Assembly: GCA_035460505.1 (NCBI GenBank)
Contig: DATHWP010000020.1
Location: 1 to 34,299 of the forward strand
Origin: Methyloradius sp035460505
Lineage (GTDB): Bacteria; Pseudomonadota; Gammaproteobacteria; Burkholderiales; Methylophilaceae
Direction of reading: 5' to 3'
Length of the DNA stretch: 34,299 bases
Of this stretch, positions 7,758 through 18,100 are shown one piece after another (the first letter of the stretch is position 1; every line of letters starts with the position of its first letter). The position numbers and the translations under genes are program-made. The notes under the pieces were generated by a model. The model was not told the origin of the DNA. It saw only the letters and a list, made by a program, of their open reading frames with translations, and did no database searches.

Positions 7758-9107
7758 ATGTTCAAGCGTTTAAGAGTTTATTATTTCTACACAGCATTGC
7801 CGTTTGTGATTTTGCTGCTTGGGGCTGCGATTTACCACAAGCAAATTTCGAATACGCTGGCAGAAAATCCCCATCCGCAGATCAACTACGCGATTTTCGT
7901 GATTACGCTATTGGGCGGTGTTTTGATTCTCGCCAATGTGCGTCGTTTGCTGGCTGAAGGTGCAAAGTTATCTGAATTTACTGATGAGCTGCGTGGGGGC
8001 AATGATCCTACGCGCCTGCAAGAGTTAGCGCTCGGTTATAACGTCGACATTGCTTATGTGCTGCGCATGGTCGCGGCTTCGAGTGGTCGTCATATCACGC
8101 CGCAAGAGCAAACAGTGCTTGAAAACGAGCTTAACAGTGCGGCTGCCCGGTTGAATAATCGCAATGCTTTACCACAGTTTTTAACCAGCTTGCTAGTTGG
8201 TATGGGCTTGCTGGGTACATTCATTGGCTTGTTGGCTACATTAGATGACATCGCCTCGCTGATTTCAAGTTTCTCAACCGTCAATATTGGCGTAGATAAC
8301 CCAATTGATGTGTTCCGCGATATGGTTGCGCGCATGAAAGCGCCAATGCGCTCCATGGGTATCGCCTTCTCAGCCTCTATGTACGGCCTGATGGGTTCGA
8401 TTATCTTGGGTTTCATGATGGTGTCCGTGCGTCGTTGCTCACAAGAATTGATGTCCTTGCTGGGTTCTGAAGTTGCCCAGCATATTGAGCAAGCCTTAGC
8501 GCGCGAAGGCTTTGCCTATAGCAAAACCGCGATTGAAGCGGCAGAAGGTGCTCTTGTTGGCGGTGTTCCAGGTGGTGCTCTGGTTGAAGCAACGGGTCTT
8601 GGCGGTGGTCGTTTGATTGAATTAGATCCAACAGAAGCCAAGCTGCGTAAAGAAATCGCCACTGAAGAAGTGCGTATTTTGCGCCGAATTGAAGAACGTT
8701 TGAGCGAATCATCACGTCTACAAGATAGAGCCTTGCAAGCTGAGCTGGATAATTTTGGTAAACAACGCGCTGAGATGATGCGCGCGATGGCTGACCACAA
8801 CGAATCTGTTTCACAGTTCCGTGGCGAGTTGCAACGCGTAGGGCGCCAATTAGGTACTATTCTTGGCCTGATGGAACGTGGTAATGCGGATATGTTGAGC
8901 CAGTTGAATGAGCACTTTACCGAGCTGATACAAACCAACGCACGTAATGGTACTGATCTATCGAAAATGAGCGATATGTTAACGCGTATGACTGATGAGT
9001 CTATCGAGTTGCGCAGCAATATCACTGAAATGATTTCGCGCTTCTCACCAGCAGAACAGCGTGCACTGTACCAAGCATTGTTTGAAGAATTTAGAAATAC
9101 AAAATAA
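7758..9107 (+). CDS. MotA/TolQ/ExbB-like (SiiB-like) proton-channel protein with long C-terminal coiled coil
   Basis: 449 residues. Four likely membrane spans: about 11-28, 44-61, 141-163 and 201-224. The last two carry the family core: LLVGMGLLGTFIGLLATL, matching the GLLGT segment of MotA, TolQ and ExbB, then SMGIAFSASMYGLMGSIILG. The loop between spans 2 and 3 (about 62-140) is cytoplasmic in this family. After span 4 comes a Gly-rich linker (about 262-285), then about 150 residues of charged coiled coil (295-430) absent from ordinary MotA or TolQ. An AGGGG ribosome site lies just before the ATG. Its co-location with the MotB-like gene inside a type I locus points to a SiiAB-type stator; this is inferred from motifs and context, since overall similarity to SiiB was not tested. 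Confidence 0.75.
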   Translation: MFKRLRVYYFYTALPFVILLLGAAIYHKQISNTLAENPHPQINYAIFVITLLGGVLILANVRRLLAEGAKLSEFTDELRGGNDPTRLQELALGYNVDIAYVLRMVAASSGRHITPQEQTVLENELNSAAARLNNRNALPQFLTSLLVGMGLLGTFIGLLATLDDIASLISSFSTVNIGVDNPIDVFRDMVARMKAPMRSMGIAFSASMYGLMGSIILGFMMVSVRRCSQELMSLLGSEVAQHIEQALAREGFAYSKTAIEAAEGALVGGVPGGALVEATGLGGGRLIELDPTEAKLRKEIATEEVRILRRIEERLSESSRLQDRALQAELDNFGKQRAEMMRAMADHNESVSQFRGELQRVGRQLGTILGLMERGNADMLSQLNEHFTELIQTNARNGTDLSKMSDMLTRMTDESIELRSNITEMISRFSPAEQRALYQALFEEFRNTK

Positions 9108-9180
9108 GCATTAAACTATTTGCAGAATTAAGCGTTAACACTATGTAGTAGGTAGCATCCACTGTCAGGAGCACACGATT

Positions 9181-12100
9181 ATGGCCATTAACCAGCCCGC
9201 ATTAACTGAGCATCGCCAAGGTAACAACGAGAAACATAATATCGTTGGTAAGGTGATTCGTGTGCAACCGGGCGCTGACAACATCATCCACCTGAAAGAA
9301 AGCCACGGCGCGCTTAAATCTGTAGATGTAGCAGACGTTGATCTGGTATTGGGTTTTGCTGATGGTACTTACATCGTTATCCCTAATGGGGCGCTAGATG
9401 CCATTACAGGTTCACCGCACAAAGTAGAGTTTTCAGACAGCTTTACCGCCAGCACAGATGACCTCTTCAAACAGGTTGGCCATATTGATGCTGCCGATGC
9501 TGGCAACCTGCGCATTATCAGTGAGAATATTGACACCAAACTAACCGCAGCTGGCGAGTCTGATAGCGATATTACTTCGCTCATTGTTTCGCTCAATGAT
9601 TTTGCAACTAACACTAGTGCTCCCCCCGCCCCTTTACCTAAAGCCGCTGTAATCAGTACTTCGGGTACCATCGGTAAATCTGGTGCGGGCCGTTTCGATA
9701 CAGAAAATATAGATTCAGTAGTGCCACCTAGCATCCAGCAGCCAACAGCTTACCGTGTTGGTACAAAAGTGCAGGATCTTGGCGATATACATGTAGGTAT
9801 TCCTACTGTCAGTGGCCAGTTTTTTGTTGCATCAGAATACAAGGTGGATACCACTGGTCTTCAAACCGAGGCTACAAAGCCTTTAGGCGCTACTGATCCA
9901 AGTGCAGAAGCCCAATCTCACCGAGAGTTAATTACAGGCACAGCGGGCAATGACACTGTTAACCATAATTCTGCTTTTGCTGCAGGAATTGATGGAAATT
10001 GGGAGAAAACGCTAAATCTTGTGGTAGCTGGTTTTACGGATATTACAAGTGTGACATTGACGACCTCAACCAGTACTTCAGCTTTTGGTTTTGACATTTC
10101 AGGTTCAGCTGTTTTAGGCAAGACATTGAATGCCAACAACACAACTACTTGGACATTGACGACTGACCCTACGTTGTTGGCAGCGGGTCTTAACGTAAAT
10201 ATTACCTATACATTAGCAGCAGATGGTACGCCGGCCGTATCCCCTACTTCTTTTATATTAGAAGCTGAAGCAAAAGGTAAAGCTGGTGTAATACCTTTAG
10301 ATATTTTCCAAAACTTCAGTTTCAGCTATCAAGAGGCAACAACAGGGGTTGCAACTGACTTCTCTGCCGTTTCACAAAGTGGATCTCCAGTTTTCATACT
10401 GCCCGCTCGCGGTGTTGGTTACACATTTAATGCTGGCAATGGCGATGATGTCGTGCATGCTGGAGCTGGTTTTGACATTATTAATGGTGGTGATGGCAAC
10501 GATACTCTTTACGGAGATGCAGGTAACGATACCATCTCTGGTGGTATAGGTAATGACTCGCTAATTGGTGGTACAGGCAATGATTTGCTTGAGGGTGGCG
10601 CAGGAGCAGATACGTTTGTTGGCGGCACAGCATCTCAGGTCGATAGTGGAATAGATACTGTTACTTACATCAATTCTGGTAGCGCAGTCGTTGTGAATAT
10701 GGCTGACAACACGGTCGGCTTGACTCATTCAAATATCAACGTTACAGAGCAAGGAGATGCAGCGGGAGATCAGTTTGATGGTATTGAAAATATCATTGGC
10801 TCAACCCATGATGACCAAATTATTGGCAACAGTCTAGCCAACAATATTAATGGTGGTTTGGGCAACGATACTATTGAAGGTATGGGGGGGCAAGATACAC
10901 TCAATGGTGGAGGTACTATTGCAGAAGGTGATGGAACTAATACTCTAAGTTTTGAACATTCAGCTTTAACCACTGGCATTACAGCAACGCTCACAACCTT
11001 GAGTGATGTGACCAATACAGGTAATGCAGTTATTACCAACTTTACCAATATTACAGGTTCAGCTTTCAACGATTTACTGATTGGCGACAGCAACATCAAT
11101 ACACTGATTGGTGGTGGCGGTGACGATACTTTAGAAGGCCTGGGTGGTGCAGATATTCTGAATGGTGGTACAGGCAATAATACTGCCAGCTATGATCATG
11201 CAAGCACTGGTCTCGTGGTTTCTTTATCTGATCCTTCCCTTAATTCAGGTGACGCATTTGGAGACAGTTATACCAATATTCAAAATCTTCTAGGGTCAGA
11301 TTTTAATGATTCCCTGATTGGCGATGGCAACGCCAATATCCTAAGTGGTGGTGCTGGGAATGATACCTTGCAAGGCATGGCGGGTGCTGACATGCTAAAT
11401 GGCGGCACGGGCACGGATACAGCAACGTATATCAATGCTACTGAGACTTTTTCAGGCAGTGGTATAGGTGTGGTTGCCAGCATGACCACAGGTCTGGCTG
11501 GGGTGACAACCACAGGCGATGCGGCAGGCGATGTGTATAGTAGTATCGAAATACTGGAAGGCTCAAATTATAACGATCAGCTGATCGGCGATGGTAATGC
11601 CAATACCATTCTGGGTGGCTCAGGTGACGATACATTAGAAGGTCTGGGTGGTAGTGACACTTTGAATGGTGGCACTGGTATTGATACCGCCAGCTATGAA
11701 CATGCAACTTTAGGCGTTCTGGCAACATTGACTACGGGTGTAGGTACACCAGTTAATGATGCTTCTGGTGATGTCTATATCAATATTGAGAACCTGATTG
11801 GTTCCAATAATAACGATACCCTGATTGGCGATGCGAATGCCAACTCGCTGATTGGTGGCGGTGGTAACGATACGCTGGAAGGTATGGCTGGCGCGGATAG
11901 TCTTGATGGCGGGACAGGTGTTAATACTGCAAGTTATGCAGACGCTAACGCAGGTGTTGTCGCATCTCTCTCGACCATTTCAGGTGTTAGTCAGACAGGC
12001 GATGCCGCTGGCGACACATTCACCAATATCCAGAATCTTTTAGGTTCTGCAAATGCTGATGTATTGATTGGTGATCTAAATGCCAACACACTCACTGGCG

Positions 12101-15100
12101 GCGGCGGTAACGATACCCTAGAGGGCATGGGTGGTGCAGATAGCCTGGAAGGCGGTACTGGTACAGATACTGCGACCTACGCACATGCCTCTGAAACAGC
12201 ACCAGGTAGCGGGATAGGAGTTGTCGCCAGTATGACTACTGGCCTCGCTGGGGTAATTACTACGGGTGATGCAGCAGGCGACATTTACAACAGTATCGAA
12301 GTGCTTGAAGGTTCAGCCTATAACGATACGTTAATTGGTGATGCCACAGCCAACACGATTTTGGGTGGTGCGGGCGATGATGTGCTTGAAGGTTTGGCTG
12401 GAGCAGACACCCTAAACGGTGTTAGCGGTAGCGATACTGCTACCTATGTGCATTCGGCCAGTGCTGTTGTTGCTACTCTAACCAATGGCTTGTCAGGCGT
12501 GACTACTGCTGGTGATGCTCAAGGTGATGTGTACCTCAATATCGAAAATCTGACTGGTTCCAATGGCAATGATGTACTGATCGGTGATTCCAACGTCAAT
12601 ATCTTAACTGGAGGCTTGGGTAACGATACGTTAGAAGGTATGGGCGGCGCAGACGTATTGATTGGCGGCACTGGCACGGATACCGATACAGCAAGTTACC
12701 TGCATGCAAGCACTGCTGTTACAGCCTCATTAACAGGTATCGTGACAAACACAGGCGACGCTGCTGGTGACACCTACATTAATATCAATAACCTTTTGGG
12801 ATCAGCATTCAATGATTTGCTGATAGGCGATGGTACTGCCAATACACTTACTGGCGGTGCAGGCAATGACACCCTTGAAGGTCTTGGTGGAGCAGACTTC
12901 CTTGATGGCGGCACAGGTACAGATACTGCGAGTTACAACGATGCTACAGGCCCAGTTGTTGTTTCTCTCACGGGCATTGTCACCAATACAGGTGACGCAG
13001 CAGGAGATACCTACAACAGCATTGAAAACCTGCTTGGCTCAGCTAACGATGATCTTTTAATTGGTGATGCAACTGCCAACGTTTTAACGGGTGGTGACGG
13101 TAACGATACGCTTGAGGGTCTTGCTGGTGCAGACACGCTGAATGGTGGCAATGGTACAGATACTGCCAGTTATGCTCATGCGGCTACTGCGGTTCTGGCT
13201 ACCTTAACTACAGGTCTGGCCGGCGTTACGGTAAGTGGTGATGCAATTGGTGATGTATATAACAGTATTGAAAACCTAGATGGCTCTGCTAATAACGACA
13301 CTCTGATTGGTGATGCCAACAATAATATCCTGACTGGCAATGATGGCGATGACGTGCTTGAAGGCATGGGTGGATCTGATGTATTAGACGGTGGTACAGG
13401 GACAAATACCGCTAGTTATGCTGATGCATCCACTGCTGTTACAGCCTCACTAGATACGGGGATTGGTGTTAACAATTCGGGTGATGCAGCTGGCGATACC
13501 TATATCAATATCCAGAATCTTCTAGGATCTGCTTTTGCCGATGTATTAATTGGTGATGGCAACAACAATACCCTGACTGGTGGTAACGGTAACGATACGC
13601 TAGAGGGTAGAGGTGGTGCTGATAGTCTGGTTGGCGGTGCGGGTACAGACACTGCAAGCTATGCACATGCATCTGAAACATTCAGCGGTAGTGGTATTGG
13701 TGTTGTGGCCAGTATGACGACTGGCCTTGCGACCACTACAGGTGATGCAGCTGGGGATGTGTATAACAGTATTGAGGTACTACTCGGTTCTGCATATGAC
13801 GATTTGCTGATTGGTGATTCCACAGCCAATAATCTGCAGGGTGGTGAAGGCAACGACACACTAGAAGGTTTGGGAGGCATTTCCGATACCCTAAATGGTG
13901 GTAATGGTACAGATACCGCTACCTATATTGATGCGTCAGGCGCTGTAACTGCCTCATTAACCACTGGCTTGGTAACCAATTCTGGCGATGCCACCAATGA
14001 TACTTATATCAGTATTGAAAATCTAACAGGCACTTTATTTGCTGATACTTTGATTGGTGATTCCAATGCAAATATCTTGAGCGGTGTGGATGGCAATGAC
14101 ACGCTTGAGGGTATGGGTGGTGCTGATACTCTGGATGGCGGCAGTGGCGTAAATACGGCAACTTATCTACATGCATCTACTGGCGTAATCGCTACCTTAT
14201 CAACGGTGGCCGGAGTAGCTGCCAGTGGAGATGCTGCTGGTGATAGTTATATCAATATCCAAAATCTGACGGGATCCAACTTTGCTGATTTGTTAATTGG
14301 TGATCTTAATGCCAATTCGATCGCAGGTGGCCTTGGCAACGATACTTTGGAAGGCTTGGCTGGCGCGGATACCTTAGACGGCGTGACAGGAACAGATACC
14401 GCAAGTTATGCCCATTCAGCAATAGGCGTGGTAGCCAGTATGACCACAGGGCTTGCTGGGGTCACTACTACTGGTGATGCGGCTGGTGATGTCTATTTCA
14501 ACATTGATGTGCTCGAAGGTTCTGCATTCGACGATGTACTGATTGGCGATGCTACTGCCAATACAATCAATGGTGGCGAGGGTGACGATACACTAGAAGG
14601 TTTAGCAGGCGCCGATACTTTGAACGGTGGCAATGGTAACGATACAGCGAGCTATGCGCATGCGAGTGCCGCAGTTAGCGCGACCTTGACTAGCGGCATT
14701 ATCACATCATCAGGTGATGCCTTGAACGATAGCTATATCAGCATTGAAAACCTGACAGGCTCAATCTATAACGACCAACTGGTCGGCGATTTTAATAACA
14801 ACACCCTTACAGGCGGAGACGGTAACGATACGCTCGAAGGCCTGGGAGGCGCTGACTTTCTTGATGGCGGCATCGGCACTGATACCGCTAACTATGCAGA
14901 TGCAACCGCAGCTGTAGTGGCAAGCATGACCACTACATTTACCGCAGGCCCTACGGTGACTACTTCTGGTGATGCTGCTGGTGATACGTATAACAGCATT
15001 GAAGTGATGCAAGGCTCTATCTACAACGATGTGTTGATTGGTGCAGGCGGTGCTGAAACCTTAATAGGCGGTGCTGGTAACGATACCTTGGAGGGCATGG

Positions 15101-18100
15101 CAGGCGCGGATAGCCTGGATGGTGGTACTGGTACAGCAGATACAGCTACTTATATCCACTCGACAGCAGGTGTGGTCGCCAGCATGACTACTGGTTTGGC
15201 TGGCGTAACAACCACAGGCGATGCAGCTGGGGATGTTTATAGCAATATTGAAGTGCTTGAAGGCTCTACTTTTGATGATTATCTAATCGGTAACCTTAAT
15301 GCTAATACCCTGCTAGGTAATACTGGTAATGACACCTTGGAAGGCTTAGGCGGCGCTGACAGTTTAGATGGTGGCACAGGCACCGATACAGCTACATATC
15401 TACACGCTACAGGTGCAGTGGTTGCTTCATTGACTACAGGTTTGGTCACGGCAACAGGTGATGCAGCAGGTGATGTCTATACCAGTATTGAGAACCTGAC
15501 CGGATCTAATTTCAACGACCAATTGCTCGGCAATGCTAGTGCCAATACCTTAAGTGGTGGTGATGGTAACGATACGCTGGAAGGCTTGGGTGGTGCTGAT
15601 AGCCTAGATGGCGGTAACGGTACTAACACTGCTAGCTATGCAAATGCTTCTACTGGCGTAGTGGCAACCCTGACTACTTTGACAGGTGTAACCCCTTCTG
15701 GCGATGCAGCTGGTGATGTCTATACCAACATCCAGAACCTGACAGGCTCTGCTTTTGCTGATAGTTTAATTGGCGATACTGGTGCTAATACCCTGATAGG
15801 CGGTGCTGGTAACGATACGCTTGAAGGTCTGGCGGGTGCAGATAGTCTTGATGGCGGCACTGGTAACAACACCGCCAGTTATGCACATGCGGCAGCTGGT
15901 TTGGTTGCGTCCTTATCTACTCCAGCAAGCAATACTGGCGATGCATTGGGCGATAGTTACACCAACATCCAAAATCTATTGGGTACTACCTTTGCAGATA
16001 CTCTAACGGGCGATATCAACGCTAATATCTTGAGTGGTAATGATGGTAATGACACGCTGCAAGGTTTTGCTGGCGCAGATACGCTGGATGGCGGTAATGG
16101 AACAGATACCGCGACTTATATTAATTCTTCAGTAGGCGTAGTCGCCAGTATGACCAACGGCCTAGTAACAACCACGGGTGATGCTGCTGGTGATAGCTAC
16201 GTCAGTATTGAGATTCTCGAAGGCTCCGCATTTGCCGACCAATTGATTGGTGACAGCACTGCAAACATTATCAATGGCGGTAACGGTGACGATACGCTAG
16301 AAGGCTTGGGCGGCGCTGACTCATTGGATGGCGGCGCTGGTAATAATATGGCCAGCTACGAACATGCAGCAGCAGGCTTGGTGGTTGCGCTTGATGCTGC
16401 CGCTGCAACCACAGCAGTCGGCGCTACTGTCACCCCAACTGGCGATGCAGTTGGTGATACCTATACCAATATTCAAAACCTGCGAGGCTCAGGCTTTGAC
16501 GACACTCTATATGGTGATACCAATGCCAATAGCATTTATGGCGGCAACGGTAACGATGTCATACAAGGTCTAGCTGGTAACGATAGCCTCTATGGTGAAG
16601 CTGGTGACGATACTTTGGTCGGTGGTGCTGGTACAGATGCGCTAGACGGCGGTACTGGTACAGATATCGCTTCATACCGCAACACCGCAACAGGCATTAC
16701 GGTTTCACTCATTAATCCTGCCAATAATACAGGTGAGGCGATTGGTGATACCTATGTCAGCATTGAAGGTCTTGAAGGCGGTACTGGCAATGATTCCCTG
16801 ACAGGTAATGACTCTTCCAATACCTTACTCGGCGGTTCAGGTAACGATACGCTCGAAGGTCTGGGTGGCGCGGATATTATCAATGGTGGTATTGGTACTG
16901 ATACCGCTAGCTATGCAAACGCGGGGGTTGCGGTTGTTGCCAGCCTTACCACCAGCTTTACTACAGGCCCAGCGGTCGTCAATGCGGGTGATGCTGTAGG
17001 CGATACATTTGTCAGTATTGAAAACTTGCTGGGTTCTGCCAATAACGATGTATTGATCGGTGATTTGAATGCCAATTCGATCACAGGCGGTGCTGGAAAC
17101 GATACTTTAGAAGGTATTGGCGGTACGCTAGGTGGTGATACTTTAGATGGCGGAATTGGTAACGACACTGCGTCTTATGCGCATGCAACAGCGGCAGTTA
17201 CAGCCAGCTTGTTAACGACTGTATGGAACAGTGTTGCAGCAACAAGCGCTACGATTACTGGGTTCGATGCTGATACCCTTACCAATATCGAAAACCTCAT
17301 TGGATCAAACCAGAATGACTTACTGGTGAGTCGTGACCGCACCGTGGCAACCACAGGTACAGTAGGTACCCAAATACAAGGGGGAACAGGTAACGATACC
17401 TTAGTTGGTAGTAATGCTACAGGTGCAGTGGGTGCCGATACATTGGATGGTGGAGCTGGTATTGACACTGCTACTTTTGAGCGATTAACGACTGCAGTTG
17501 TAGTCAATTTGAACAATGTCGGTACAGGTACAGCAGTTAGCAATGGCATTACCAATCAAATCATCACAGTTGAAAACCTGATTGGTACAACTCTGAATGA
17601 TACATTCACTCTAGCCGCATTACCCACGGGGGCAAATGGAGGCGCAGTGGATGGGGGTTTAGGTAATGACACTGTAGTCTATAACGTTGGCAGTACGGTA
17701 GTCACAGCTAATCTGGCCACGGGCGTAGTCAATGGAATTACAGGCATTCTGACCAACGTAGAGAATCTTACAGGTGCTAATGGCAACGATACCCTAACTG
17801 GCGACGGCAATGACAACATCCTGATTGGCGGCGCAGGCGTTGATAGCTTGATTGGCGGGGGTGGTAATGACATTCTAGAAGGTGGTTCAGGTGCAGACTT
17901 TATGGATGGCGTTACAGGTACTGATACTGCACGCTACACCACCTCAGTGAATGTGTCGCTTAGCACAGCGTTAAGTGGTATCGCTAATAGTGGTGACGCG
18001 CTGGGCGATACACTCAATAATATCCAGAACCTTACAGTAACCGCTGGTAACAGCGGTATCTATGGCGACAACAATGCAAACTACCTTCAAGGTGGAACGG

